DNA of 35,536 nt from Clostridia bacterium (GCA_017428525.1 JAFRQQ010000001.1:1-35536), one strand, 5' to 3'. Numbered from the stretch's first letter, positions 14,827 through 23,510 are shown. Notes: generated by a model not told the origin, from the sequence alone. Translations and numbers: made by a program.

Positions 14827-15443
14827 GCGGGCACCTCCGTTTCGCAGAAGGCGCGCAGGATCAAAAGGCCGACGTCGCCGCTTTTTTCCGGATGGAACTG
14901 GCAGCCGAAGACATTGCCGTCGGCCACAGCCGCAGTCAGCGGCGCGCCGTATTCGACCGTTGCCGCCAGCGCGTCGCCGCAGTCGGCCGCGTAATAGGAA
15001 TGCACAAAATAGACGTGATCGCCGTTGTGGATGTATTTGAACAGCGGCGTTTCTTTTTGAATCTGCAGGGCGTTCCAGCCGATCTGCGGGATTTTCAGCC
15101 CCGCCGGAATGACGTCCGCAATCGGGCGGATGCTGCCGCGCAAAAGGCCGAGACCTTTATGCACGCCGTATTCGTAGCTTGTATCAAACAGCAGCTGCAT
15201 CCCGAGGCAGATGCCCAGCAGGGGCTTGCCCGCAGCCGCCGCGTCGCACACGAGCGTGTCCATGCCGGTGGCGCGCAGCTTCTCCGCCGCGTCCGCAAAG
15301 GCGCCCACGCCCGGCAGAATCAGCCGGTCCGCGCTGCGGATCACCGCGGGATCGCGCGTGGCGACCGCCTGCACGCCGAGGGCGGCAAAGGAGCTTTGCA
15401 GCGAAAAGAGATTGCCCACGCCGTAATCGATGATGGCGATCAT
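14823..15443 (-). CDS. hisH: Imidazole glycerol phosphate synthase, glutaminase subunit
   Basis: 206 residues, a class I glutamine amidotransferase. The nucleophile Cys79 lies in GICLGMQLL (77-85), with His184 and Glu186 in CQFHPEKSG (181-189) completing the triad. It starts DYGVGNLFS (6-14), as HisH does. It hydrolyses glutamine and channels ammonia to HisF. The ATG at 15443 shares one base with the hisB stop (TGATG). A longer upstream frame lies within hisB and is not used. Confidence 0.97.
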   Translation of the reverse strand: MIAIIDYGVGNLFSLQSSFAALGVQAVATRDPAVIRSADRLILPGVGAFADAAEKLRATGMDTLVCDAAAAGKPLLGICLGMQLLFDTSYEYGVHKGLGLLRGSIRPIADVIPAGLKIPQIGWNALQIQKETPLFKYIHNGDHVYFVHSYYAADCGDALAATVEYGAPLTAAVADGNVFGCQFHPEKSGDVGLLILRAFCETEVPA

Positions 15444-16030
15444 CAGAGCACCCCTTTCGTGGAGGGGATCTGTCCGGCGGCGCGGGGATCGACGGCGACG
15501 GCCTGCCGCAGAGAACGGGCGGCGGATTTGAACGCGCCCTCGATGATGTGATGCGCGTTGCTGCCGGCGAGCTGCTTGATATGCAGGTTGCACGCGGCTG
15601 CGCGGCAGAAGCCGAGCCAGAATTCCTCCACCAGCTCCGTATCAAAGGTGCCGACCTTCTGCGTCGGGATCTGCAGATCAATGACCGGGCAGCAGCGGCC
15701 GGAGAGATCGACCGCCGTGAGGATCAGCGCCTCATCCATGGGCAGGATGGCGCTGCCGTAGCGCGTGATGCCGCGCTTGTCGCCCAGGGCAGCCGCGAAC
15801 GCCTGCCCGAGCGCGATGCCGATGTCCTCCACGGTGTGATGGTCGTCCACCTGCGTGTCGCCCTTGCAGGTCAGCGTCAGGTCGAAGCTGCCGTGCTTGG
15901 CAAAGAGCGTGAGCATGTGATCCAGAAAGCCGACGCCGCTGTCAATCCGGCTTTCGCCCTTGCCGTCCAGGCACAGGCAAAGCTCGATCTGCGTTTCCGC
16001 CGTGTTGCGCTTGATGATCTCGGTTCTCAT
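15443..16030 (-). CDS. hisB: Imidazoleglycerol-phosphate dehydratase
   Basis: 195 residues, the monofunctional form. Metal-binding His-rich motifs: GFLDHML (34-40), DDHHTVEDIG (62-71), and NAHHIIEGAFKSAARSL near 158-174. The C terminus PSTKGVL is typical. It dehydrates imidazole glycerol phosphate to imidazole acetol phosphate. There is no HAD phosphatase domain as in the enterobacterial fusion, so histidinol-phosphate must be dephosphorylated by another protein. Overlaps hisC by 4 bases. Confidence 0.97.
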   Translation of the reverse strand: MRTEIIKRNTAETQIELCLCLDGKGESRIDSGVGFLDHMLTLFAKHGSFDLTLTCKGDTQVDDHHTVEDIGIALGQAFAAALGDKRGITRYGSAILPMDEALILTAVDLSGRCCPVIDLQIPTQKVGTFDTELVEEFWLGFCRAAACNLHIKQLAGSNAHHIIEGAFKSAARSLRQAVAVDPRAAGQIPSTKGVL

Positions 16031-17091
16031 GGTGTTTCCTCCAGAATTGCCGCAGCCGCGTCCAGCAGCGCCTGCATCTGCGCCCGGCTGCCCACGGTGA
16101 TGCGGTTGTAATCTTTGATGCGTTCCGTGCTGAAATGCCGCACGAGGATGCCCCGCGCGCGCAATGCTTTATAAAATGCCTCGCCGCCGATGCGCGGATG
16201 CTTCGCAAACAGGAAATTCGCGCGTGAATCGGTCAGCTCGAAGCCCAGCGCCCGCAGCCCGTCCGCCGCAAAGGCGCGGTTTTCGATGATCGCGGCGCAG
16301 TTGGCGCGGGTATAGGCTTCCTGCGCGAGCGCGCCGATGCCGGCGGCCATGGTCATGCGATTGACGTTGTAAGGATTCGTCGAATACTTGATCGTATTCA
16401 GGTCGTTGATCAGCGCTTCGCAGCCGACGCCGAAGCCCAGCCGCGCGCCCGCAAGGGAGCGGGATTTGGAAAAGGTCTGCGTGACCAGCAGGTTGTCGTA
16501 CTTTTTGATCAGCGGCACGCAGCTTTCCGCGCCGAAATCGACGTAGGCCTCGTCCACGACCACCATGCGGTCGGGATCCGCGGCAAGGAGCGCTTCGATC
16601 GCCGCGCGGGGCAGGGCGATGCCGGTCGGGGCGTTGGGATTCGCCAGGAAGATCGTCCCCTTCGCCGCGGCGAGCGCGTCAAGATCGACCGTCAGATCGT
16701 CGCGCAGGGGCAGCACCGTCGCCGGCACGCCGTTGAGCGCGGCAAAGACGGGATAAAAGCCGTAGGTGATATCCGGGAAGACAGCGGGATGCGCCGCGTC
16801 GCAGAAGGCCATGAAGGCAAAATTCAGGATCTCATCCGAGCCGTTTGTCGCGAGCACCTCGGTCGGCGCAACGCCCAGCGTTTCGGCGAGCGCGCGGTGC
16901 AGGGGCGCGGCGGTCGGATCGGAATACAGCTGCAGCTTTTCGGCCGCTTCCGCCGCCATCTGCTGTGCTTCCGGCGCGGGCGGGAAGGGGGATTCGTTCG
17001 TGTTGAGCTTGATATATTGCTGATCCTGCGGCTGCTCGCCCGGGGTGTAGGGCGTGAGCGCCGCATATTTTTCACTGAAAAACCGGCTCAT
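16027..17091 (-). CDS. hisC: Histidinol-phosphate aminotransferase
   Basis: 354 residues, a fold-type I PLP aminotransferase. The PLP lysine is Lys209 in TFSKSRSLAGARLG (206-219). Other cofactor contacts are NPNAPTG (151-157), DEAYVDF (180-186) and LNTNESP (29-35) near the N terminus. It moves the amino group from glutamate to imidazole acetol phosphate. It overlaps hisD by 4 bases (ATGA) and hisB by 4. The operon context makes HisC certain among the close aromatic-aminotransferase relatives. Confidence 0.97.
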   Translation of the reverse strand: MSRFFSEKYAALTPYTPGEQPQDQQYIKLNTNESPFPPAPEAQQMAAEAAEKLQLYSDPTAAPLHRALAETLGVAPTEVLATNGSDEILNFAFMAFCDAAHPAVFPDITYGFYPVFAALNGVPATVLPLRDDLTVDLDALAAAKGTIFLANPNAPTGIALPRAAIEALLAADPDRMVVVDEAYVDFGAESCVPLIKKYDNLLVTQTFSKSRSLAGARLGFGVGCEALINDLNTIKYSTNPYNVNRMTMAAGIGALAQEAYTRANCAAIIENRAFAADGLRALGFELTDSRANFLFAKHPRIGGEAFYKALRARGILVRHFSTERIKDYNRITVGSRAQMQALLDAAAAILEETP

Positions 17092-18371
17092 GCGTCCTCC
17101 TCCTCCAGACGGCAGAGCACGCTGCGCGCGTGTCCGGTCAGCCCTTCTTTTTGTGCGAAACGAGCGACTTTTTCGCCGACATTGGCCAGCGCGTCGGCCG
17201 TGAAATAGGTATACTGCGTTTTCTTGACGAAATCATCCACGGAGAGCGGGCTCGAGAAGCGCGCCGTGCCGCCGGTGGGCAGCGTGTGGTTCGGTCCGGC
17301 CAGATAATCGCCGAGGGCCTCCGGGCAGTGCCGGCCGAGGAAAACGGAGCCGGCGTGACGGATGCTGTCCAGATAATCAAACGGCGCGTCCACGCAGAGC
17401 TCCAGATGCTCCGGCGCGATCTCGTTGGCGATCTCGATGGCAGCGCGCAGATCCGGCGCGACGATGATCTTGCCGTTGTCGTCGATCGAGGCGCGCGCGA
17501 TTTCCTCGCGCTCGAGCCGCGGGAGCTGCCGCTCGATCTCCGCCTGCACGGCGGCGGCCAGCGAGGGGGAATCCGTGACCAGCACGGCGCTCGCGAGCTT
17601 GTCATGCTCTGCCTGCGAGAGCAGATCCGCCGCGGCGTAAACGGGATTCGTGTTGCCGTCCGCAACGATCAATATCTCGCTCGGGCCGGCGATCATATCG
17701 ATGGAAACCGTGCCGTAGACCTGTTTTTTCGCTTCGGCCACAAAGGAGTTGCCCGGGCCGACGATCTTATCCGCTTTCGGAATGCTCTGCGTGCCGTAGG
17801 CCAGCGCGGCAATCGCCTGCGCGCCGCCGACCTTGAAGATGCAGTCCACACCGGCCACATGTGCGGCCGCGAGGATGGCAGGGTTGATCTTGCCTTCGGC
17901 ATTCGGCGGGGTGGTGATCATCACCTGCTTCACGCCGGCGATCTTTGCGGGAATCGCATCCATGAGCACCGTGGAGGGGTAGGCCGCGGTGCCGCCGGGC
18001 ACATAGAGACCGGCCCGGTCGACGGGCAGCACCTTCTGCCCCATGACGACGCCGGGCTGCTCGTTGAGAATAAAGCTGTTGCGCTTCTGCGCGCGGTGGA
18101 AGGTGCGGATATTCTCTGCCGCCGTTTCCAGCACGTCCAGAAATTCCGGCTCCACGGCGTCGAGCGCCTCCTGCATTTCCTCGGGAGAAACGCGCAGGGA
18201 CGTCAGCTTTGCCTTGTCGAATTGTTCACAGTAGCGGAAAAGCGCGGCGTCGCCTTCAGCGCGCACGGCGGCGATGATGTCCGCCACGATCTGCGCCACA
18301 TTGACCTTCGGGGTCACGCGGGCAAAGATCTCGCTGTTCGGCACTTCGCCGTACTGGAAGATTTTAATCAT
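17088..18371 (-). CDS. hisD: Histidinol dehydrogenase
   Basis: 427 residues, full length. Zinc ligands match the family: Gln253 and His256 (SQAEHD, 252-257), Asp355 and His414 (TGHARS). The general bases Glu321-His322 lie in APEHLE. The NAD-binding block GLYVPGGTAAYPS (121-133) and AGPSEILIVAD (228-238) are intact. It oxidises histidinol to histidine in two NAD-dependent steps, the last steps of the pathway. It overlaps hisG by 4 bases and hisC by 4. Confidence 0.98.
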   Translation of the reverse strand: MIKIFQYGEVPNSEIFARVTPKVNVAQIVADIIAAVRAEGDAALFRYCEQFDKAKLTSLRVSPEEMQEALDAVEPEFLDVLETAAENIRTFHRAQKRNSFILNEQPGVVMGQKVLPVDRAGLYVPGGTAAYPSTVLMDAIPAKIAGVKQVMITTPPNAEGKINPAILAAAHVAGVDCIFKVGGAQAIAALAYGTQSIPKADKIVGPGNSFVAEAKKQVYGTVSIDMIAGPSEILIVADGNTNPVYAAADLLSQAEHDKLASAVLVTDSPSLAAAVQAEIERQLPRLEREEIARASIDDNGKIIVAPDLRAAIEIANEIAPEHLELCVDAPFDYLDSIRHAGSVFLGRHCPEALGDYLAGPNHTLPTGGTARFSSPLSVDDFVKKTQYTYFTADALANVGEKVARFAQKEGLTGHARSVLCRLEEEDA

Positions 18372-19006
18372 ACCTGTTCCTCCGTTCGGGCCGCCATCTC
18401 GCGCACGATCGCGTCGATGGGGCCGCGTTTGAATTTGAAGCCGGCCTTGTTGGCAATCAGCCGCGCGCTGATCGGCACGATCTCCTCCACCACGGCGAGC
18501 TTGTTTTCACGCAGCGTCACGCCGGTTTCCACGATATCCACGATCACGTCGGACAGACCGAGGATCGGCGCGATCTCAATGGAGCCGTTCAGGTGGATGA
18601 TATCGATATCCCGGCCGCGGGCGGCGTAATGCTGCCGCGCGATATTGGAGAATTTGGTGGCCACGCGCAGGGCGCCGCGTCCGCTGTCGCGGAAGTCTGC
18701 CGGCGCAGCCACAGCCATCCGGCAGCGGCCGAGCTGCAGGTCGAGCAGCTCATAGACCTCCGGCGCATATTCGAGCAGAATATCCTTGCCGCACACGCCA
18801 AGATCCGCCGCGCCGCGTTCGACGTAGATGGCTACGTCCGAGGGCTTGACCCAGAAGTAACGCACGCCGGCTTCGGGATTCTCAAAGATCAGCTTACGCC
18901 CGGTTTCATGGATGGCGGGGCAGGGGAAGCCGGCGGCCTCAAACATGGCCAGCACCTTTTCACCCAGCCGTCCCTTGGGCAGCGCAATGTTAAGCATCGG
19001 CGTCAA
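18368..19006 (-). CDS. hisG: ATP phosphoribosyltransferase, short form
   Basis: 212 residues, the short HisG type that lacks the C-terminal regulatory domain and works with HisZ. Visible marks: IALPKGRLGEK near the N terminus and the DIVETGVTLREN block near 156-167, which includes the PRPP-binding region. It starts the pathway by joining ATP and PRPP. The start I prefer is TTG at 19006: GGGGAGG lies 9 bases upstream, inside hisZ, while an ATG at 18997 is 18 bases from it. hisZ and hisG overlap by 17 bases with the TTG start and 8 with the ATG. Confidence 0.95.
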   Translation of the reverse strand: MTPMLNIALPKGRLGEKVLAMFEAAGFPCPAIHETGRKLIFENPEAGVRYFWVKPSDVAIYVERGAADLGVCGKDILLEYAPEVYELLDLQLGRCRMAVAAPADFRDSGRGALRVATKFSNIARQHYAARGRDIDIIHLNGSIEIAPILGLSDVIVDIVETGVTLRENKLAVVEEIVPISARLIANKAGFKFKRGPIDAIVREMAARTEEQV

Positions 19007-20117
19007 CTGCGGTCACCTCCCCGTTCCGGAATTGCAGCTTGCTGCGGTAGCGCGCGCCGGGCACGGCGGCCCGGGCGGCGCAGACGGTTTGCCCTTCGGC
19101 AATATAGCCTGCGATGCAGGCGCGCAGCGCAGCGGGATCGGCGCTGTCGTCATAAAGCAGCAGCAGATCCGCGTCATACGGCGCATCCGCCGGCGTGAGG
19201 CGTTCGAGCGCATCCAGATAGACCGCAAAGCCGATCGCCTTGGCTGCGTGGCCGAGCCGCTGCATCAGCCGGTCATACTGCCCGCCGGTGAGCACGCGCT
19301 CCGGCACGCCGGGCAGGAAGCCCTTGAAGACCACGCCGTTATAATAACGCAGGTCGCTCACGGCGGAAAAATCAATACAGATCTGCGATTGCAGTTCATA
19401 GCCGTCAAAGATCGAGAGCGCCCGACGGAAGGCCGCAGCCTCCGCGCCGGCGCCGATGTCCTCTGCGAGCGCCTCAACGGCGGGGAGCGTCTGAGCGGCG
19501 CTGCCGTCCGTGCGCAGGAGCGTGCGCAGGGGCTCTGCGGTGGCGTCCGGAATGCCGTTTGCGCAGCAGAGCGCCGTGATCCCGTGCAGGTTCTTCTCGC
19601 CGATGCACTGCAGCAGTGCGGCAGTCAGCGCCGGATCGTCAGTGATCGTTTCCAGAAAACGCTTGAGCAGCCCGAGGTGCGACACCTCCAGCACGAATTG
19701 CGGCGCGCAGGCGCGCAGGCTTTCCGCGGCCAGCCACAGCACCTCGCCCACGCAGTAATCATCCACGGCGCCCAGGCATTCCAGCCCGACCTGCGGGATT
19801 TCACGGAAGGCGTTGGTGCCCTTGGAAACGCGATAGACGTTTTCGTTATAATAGAGCTTGCGCACGCCGTCGCCGAGCGGACGGCTGTTTTTGATGATGG
19901 AGAGCGTCACGTCCGGCTTGAGCGCCAGGAGCTTGCCGTCCGTATCCGTGAAGGTGATCACGCCGTCGGAGACCAGAAAGTCCTTGTTGCGGCTGTAAAG
20001 ATCGTATTCCTCAAATTTGCTCATGCGGTAGTGGACGTAGCCGTGCGCACGGTAGAGCGCGCGCAGGGTGCAGCCGAGCGCCTCGGCCGGATCCAGGATC
20101 TGACTGTCGATTTTCAT
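18990..20117 (-). CDS. hisZ: ATP phosphoribosyltransferase regulatory subunit
   Basis: 375 residues, related to the catalytic core of histidyl-tRNA synthetase. Class II synthetase-like marks are LKPDVTLSI (67-75), the IPQVGLECLGA stretch (107-117) and a later LTGGQYDRL. The HisRS anticodon-binding domain is not visible, which with the adjacent short hisG fixes it as HisZ. It forms an octamer with HisG and gives histidine feedback control. First gene of the operon; GGAG lies 7 bases from the ATG at 20117. A longer frame to 20207 covers the leader and is rejected. Confidence 0.95.
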   Translation of the reverse strand: MKIDSQILDPAEALGCTLRALYRAHGYVHYRMSKFEEYDLYSRNKDFLVSDGVITFTDTDGKLLALKPDVTLSIIKNSRPLGDGVRKLYYNENVYRVSKGTNAFREIPQVGLECLGAVDDYCVGEVLWLAAESLRACAPQFVLEVSHLGLLKRFLETITDDPALTAALLQCIGEKNLHGITALCCANGIPDATAEPLRTLLRTDGSAAQTLPAVEALAEDIGAGAEAAAFRRALSIFDGYELQSQICIDFSAVSDLRYYNGVVFKGFLPGVPERVLTGGQYDRLMQRLGHAAKAIGFAVYLDALERLTPADAPYDADLLLLYDDSADPAALRACIAGYIAEGQTVCAARAAVPGARYRSKLQFRNGEVTAVDADA

Positions 20118-20148
20118 AAGGATGCTCCGTTTTTCGTTTTGATTCCCG

Positions 20149-20191
20149 CCTGTGCCGCGGATGGCTGTGCCCGGCGGGCAGCCGGCGCAGG
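20149..20191 (-). promoter_or_regulatory. GC-rich leader stem-loop upstream of hisZ
   Basis: CCTGTGCCG (20149-20157) pairs with CGGCGCAGG (20183-20191), 9 bp with one wobble, enclosing TGCCC-GGC-GGGCA (20168-20180). It lies in the roughly 110-base his leader. No T-run follows on the minus strand, so it is a structural leader element rather than a plain terminator. Confidence 0.4.
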
Positions 20192-20228
20192 CAGTTGCGG
20201 CCCGCACACGACGCCCGGCACTTTAGCG

Positions 20229-20264
20229 TGGTAACACTTTACCATATTATCACGATAAAGTCAA
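20229..20264 (-). promoter_or_regulatory. his operon promoter embedded in two palindromes
   Basis: Minus strand TTGACT (20259-20264), a 17-base spacer and TAAAGT (20236-20241). TGGTAA-CACT-TTACCA (20229-20244, plus-strand reading) is a perfect dyad over the -10 box, and TTATC-AC-GATAA (20247-20258) is a second perfect dyad filling the spacer. This is a strong candidate for a histidine-responsive repressor site; the repressor is not in the window. Confidence 0.65.
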
Positions 20265-20303
20265 TAGGAGATCGTTCTTTTTATTGCCGAAAATAATAGT
20301 ACT

Positions 20304-20332
20304 ATCTTACCGCATCTTTGTGGGATTTGCAA
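20304..20332 (-). promoter_or_regulatory. Possible second, upstream his promoter
   Basis: Minus strand TTGCAA (20327-20332), a 17-base spacer and TAAGAT (20304-20309). A perfect 10-base palindrome ATAGTACTAT (20296-20305) lies just after it in the direction of transcription. Confidence 0.35.
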
Positions 20333-20448
20333 GATGAAAATCGCAAATGCGCCGCTTCAGCGCAAAAAACGTCGGGGAACCCCCGCCGCAGACTGGTCAT
20401 TTTTGAAAAAAACTGTTCGATTTTCAGACAAAAGGCCGAATTTGTTGT

Positions 20449-20477
20449 TTGACAGATATAAAAAAAAGAATTATAAT
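20449..20477 (+). promoter_or_regulatory. Consensus promoter of the ligase-condensation-ACP operon
   Basis: TTGACA (20449-20454), a 17-base A-rich spacer and TATAAT (20472-20477) match the sigma-A consensus perfectly, implying high basal expression unless repressed. The transcript leader is about 75 bases, ending in AGGAGG (20542-20547). Confidence 0.85.
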
Positions 20478-20557
20478 ATTTAGCAATATATCGTGGAAGT
20501 CTGCGGTTTCCGACGCAAAATGCGGCGCCGGAACGGATCGCAGGAGGAACGGAGCTT

Positions 20558-22096
20558 ATGACGGAATCATTCAACGTGCCCTCCATGCGGGCGCTGCTCG
20601 ATCAGGGCGCGGAAAAGCATGGGGACACAACCTTCATCAAATATCTCAGACACGATGTGATTGAGGAAAAGAGCTATCGGCAACTGCGCAGCGACAGTCT
20701 GGCAGTCTGCCGGCTGCTGCGCGACCGCTGCGCGCCGCGCACGAAGGTGGCCGTGATCGGCAAAACCTCGTATGAATTCCTCGTGTGCATGACCGGCGTG
20801 CTGCTCAGCGGCAACGTCGCCGTGCCCTTCGCGCCGGAGATCTCCGCCAAGGAGGCAAGCATGCTGTTTGCGCGCGTTCACGTCGGCCTGCTGTTTTATG
20901 AAACGGAGTTTGCCGCGCGGGCGCAGGAGCTGCAGAAGGCCGACCCAGCGCTGAAAATCGTGTGTCTTGACGAGATCGCGCAGTATTACGACGCCTACGG
21001 CCCGGATTCTCCGTTCGCCGCGCTTTCCGAGCAGCCCGTGGATCCCGAGGAAACCGCCATCATTATTTTCACTTCCGGCACGACCGGCATCCGCAAGGGC
21101 GTCATGCTCTCCTCCGACGCGCTGATCGGCAACATCATGTATCGGGATTACTGCACCGAAGTCTTCCGCGAAAACGACGTATCGCTTTCGATCCTCCCGA
21201 TGTATCATTGCTACTGCTTTTCCGGCGATTATATCAAAAACCTCAAGGACGGCGTGCAGGTCTGCCTGAACGGCAATCTGCGCGACCTGACGAAGAATCT
21301 GCCGCTCTTTGCGCCGCGCATCCTGCGCTGCGTGCCGCTGATTGCCGAGTCGCTGCTGCGGCGGGTCAAGGCGCTGCATGCGATGCTGAGCGTCCCGCTT
21401 TCGGAAATCAAGCAGCAGGTCTTCGGTCCGAACCTCGAATGGATGATCTCCGGCGGCGCCTATCTGAATCCGCAGCTGATCTCCGAATATGAGGATCTCG
21501 GCATTCACCTGCGGCAGGGCTACGGCATGACCGAGGCCGGCTGCCGCATCTCCGTGCCGGATATGACGGCGGATCCCGCGTCGGTCGGCCGCGTGATCGA
21601 TCTTTGCACCGTGCGCGTGCGCGGCGGCGAGATCCAGGTCAGCACGCCGACGATGATGTCCGGCTACTATGACATGCCCGAGGAAACGGCGGCGGTCTTC
21701 ACCTCCGACGGCTGGCTGCGCACGGGCGATATCGGCTATGTGACGCCGGACCGTCAGCTCTTCATCACCGGGCGGCTGAAAAATCTGATCATCCTTTCCG
21801 GCGGCGAGAACGTTTCGCCCGAGGCGATCGAGAAGAAATTCGCCGCGGAGCCGCTGATCAAGGAAGTCATGGTTTACGCCGAAAACGACCGCATCATTGC
21901 GGAGTTTTATCCGGATGAGGAGTATGCCGCCCGCAGCGGTGTGGGCGATATCCGCGAGGCGCTCGAGCTGCTGGTCGACACCTGCAACGAAACAGCCAAA
22001 TCCGCGCATATCATTTCCGATCTGCGCGTGCGCAATACCCCGTTCCCCAAAACCGGCAGCGGCAAGCTGTTCCGGAAACGAACCGAAATCGGATAA
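20558..22096 (+). CDS. AMP-forming acyl/aryl-acid ligase (ANL superfamily)
   Basis: 512 residues, the full adenylating-enzyme length. The P-loop is FTSGTTGIRKGVML (171-184), followed by GYGMTEAG (321-328), the TGD motif at 389-391, the hinge FITGRLKNLI (402-411), and the catalytic C-terminal Lys503 in KTGSGKLFRK. It activates a carboxylic acid as an acyl-AMP and passes it to CoA or to a carrier protein. A gene for a free ACP two positions downstream makes the carrier the more likely acceptor. Acyl-CoA synthetase is the generic alternative. I cannot derive the substrate from the pocket by eye. The SD is AGGAGG 10 bases upstream. 16 bases separate it from the next gene. Confidence 0.9.
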   Translation: MTESFNVPSMRALLDQGAEKHGDTTFIKYLRHDVIEEKSYRQLRSDSLAVCRLLRDRCAPRTKVAVIGKTSYEFLVCMTGVLLSGNVAVPFAPEISAKEASMLFARVHVGLLFYETEFAARAQELQKADPALKIVCLDEIAQYYDAYGPDSPFAALSEQPVDPEETAIIIFTSGTTGIRKGVMLSSDALIGNIMYRDYCTEVFRENDVSLSILPMYHCYCFSGDYIKNLKDGVQVCLNGNLRDLTKNLPLFAPRILRCVPLIAESLLRRVKALHAMLSVPLSEIKQQVFGPNLEWMISGGAYLNPQLISEYEDLGIHLRQGYGMTEAGCRISVPDMTADPASVGRVIDLCTVRVRGGEIQVSTPTMMSGYYDMPEETAAVFTSDGWLRTGDIGYVTPDRQLFITGRLKNLIILSGGENVSPEAIEKKFAAEPLIKEVMVYAENDRIIAEFYPDEEYAARSGVGDIREALELLVDTCNETAKSAHIISDLRVRNTPFPKTGSGKLFRKRTEIG

Positions 22097-22112
22097 AGAA
22101 AGAGGATGGCCA

Positions 22113-23510
22113 ATGAAAAAGAACATCTCGACCGCCTATGACCTGATTCCCCCGCAGGATATGATTCAGTTTATGCTGAAGTACAGCTTCTTCCATAAAC
22201 AGGTCACGCAGATTCCCGAATCCATTCTTGTCACCAAGGAAATCGATTTCCCCGTCATGGAGCAGGCCTTCAACACGGAGATCGAGCGCAACGACTGCCT
22301 GCGCCTGCGCTTCTTCAAAGAAAAGGGCAAGATCAAGCAGTATTTCCTGCCGTCCTTTGAGATGCACAATATCCCCGTGCTGCATTTCGCGGACCATGCG
22401 GAGATGGAGGCGCATTTTTCCAAGGATGCGCAGACGCCCGTGCGCATGCTCAAGGATGAAACCTACCGCATTTATTTCTTCACAGTGGAGAATGCCGACG
22501 CGCCCAAGCAGTACGGCATCTTTATCAACATCCACCATCTGGTGATGGACAACGCCGCCTGCCTGGTCTTTTTCCAGGATCTGCTCGCGGTCTATGACCA
22601 TCTGAAGGAGGGCAAGCCGCTGCCCAAGCCCCTGGGCAAATTCGAGGACCGCATCCAGCGCGAGCTGGCCTATGCGGCAAATCCGGAGAATTTCAAGCGC
22701 GAGGAAGCGGCCTACACCGAATATATCACAAAGGACGGCGAGCCGCTCTATCTGGGCGTGGAAGGCCCGCGGCTGCTGGAGGCCGAGCGCGCGCGGAAAA
22801 AGGATCCCACCATCATGGCGCCCTCGCTGTTTGATCCGATCCATGACCGTGCGGCGTTCACGAAGCACACCGTGCCGCCGGAGATCAGCGAAAAGCTGGT
22901 CGCCTTCATGGAGGAGAATGAGGTCGGCGGCGAATGCCTGGTGCAGCTGGGCATGCGTCTGCACATCGCAAAGATCAACAATCGCCACACGGATACCTAT
23001 TTCATCACCCTGTGCCCCCGCCGCCGCACGCTGGAGGAAAAGCGTTCGGGCGGTTCCGTGACCGCGCCGCTGCCCTGGCGCGTGGTTTTGACGGAGGATA
23101 TGACCTTCCGCGAGGCGCTGGGCAAGATGAAAGAAGCGCAGGTCTGGGCATTCCGCCATATGGATTATCCTTATATGGAATACCGCGAACTGCAGCGCAA
23201 GGTCTTCCACTATCCCGCGGCCGCCGGCGCTTCGACGATGATGTTCTCCTGGCTGCCGCTGGCCGAAACGTCGTTCGGCGACTGGGAGTATGAATTCATC
23301 GGCTACGGCCTGGGCCGCTATGTGATGGTGCTCTACACCTTCGCGTTTCAGGATCCCAAGAGCGGCTGCCTGAAGATGACCTATCAGCACCGCACGCATT
23401 TTGTCACCGTGGAGGATATCGACGCTCTGCAGGCCGGCACGGTCGCTGCACTGCAGCTTGGTACGGACAACCCCGATCTCACCATCGGCGAGATTCTGGA
23501 TCAAATATGA
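22113..23510 (+). CDS. Stand-alone condensation-domain (NRPS C-like) acyltransferase
   Basis: 465 residues, the size of one NRPS condensation domain. The active-site motif is HHLVMDN (141-147), matching HHxxxDG except that the final Gly is Asn. The surrounding FINIHHLVMDN... FFQDLL pattern is typical of the CoA-dependent acyltransferase superfamily. Condensation domains join a carrier-bound acyl group to an amine or hydroxyl acceptor, and here the donor would be the ACP encoded next. No adenylation, thioesterase or reductase domain is attached. The start at 22113 has GAGGA 6 bases upstream. 28 bases separate it from the ACP gene. Confidence 0.82.
   Translation: MKKNISTAYDLIPPQDMIQFMLKYSFFHKQVTQIPESILVTKEIDFPVMEQAFNTEIERNDCLRLRFFKEKGKIKQYFLPSFEMHNIPVLHFADHAEMEAHFSKDAQTPVRMLKDETYRIYFFTVENADAPKQYGIFINIHHLVMDNAACLVFFQDLLAVYDHLKEGKPLPKPLGKFEDRIQRELAYAANPENFKREEAAYTEYITKDGEPLYLGVEGPRLLEAERARKKDPTIMAPSLFDPIHDRAAFTKHTVPPEISEKLVAFMEENEVGGECLVQLGMRLHIAKINNRHTDTYFITLCPRRRTLEEKRSGGSVTAPLPWRVVLTEDMTFREALGKMKEAQVWAFRHMDYPYMEYRELQRKVFHYPAAAGASTMMFSWLPLAETSFGDWEYEFIGYGLGRYVMVLYTFAFQDPKSGCLKMTYQHRTHFVTVEDIDALQAGTVAALQLGTDNPDLTIGEILDQI

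Larger units (their letters stand above)
20118..20557. other. Divergent control region between the his operon and the acyl ligase operon
   Basis: This 440-base gap holds the his leader hairpin (20149-20191), the his promoter with palindromes (20229-20264), a second possible his promoter (20304-20332) and the ligase promoter (20449-20477). No T-box (the conserved GGTGGTACCGCG type) or His-rich leader peptide is seen on the his side. Confidence 0.6.

Noticed and set aside
20118..20230. T-box riboswitch or His-codon attenuator in the his leader
   Set aside because: No GGTGGTACCGCG-type T-box sequence, no terminator T-run, and no short frame with consecutive His codons.
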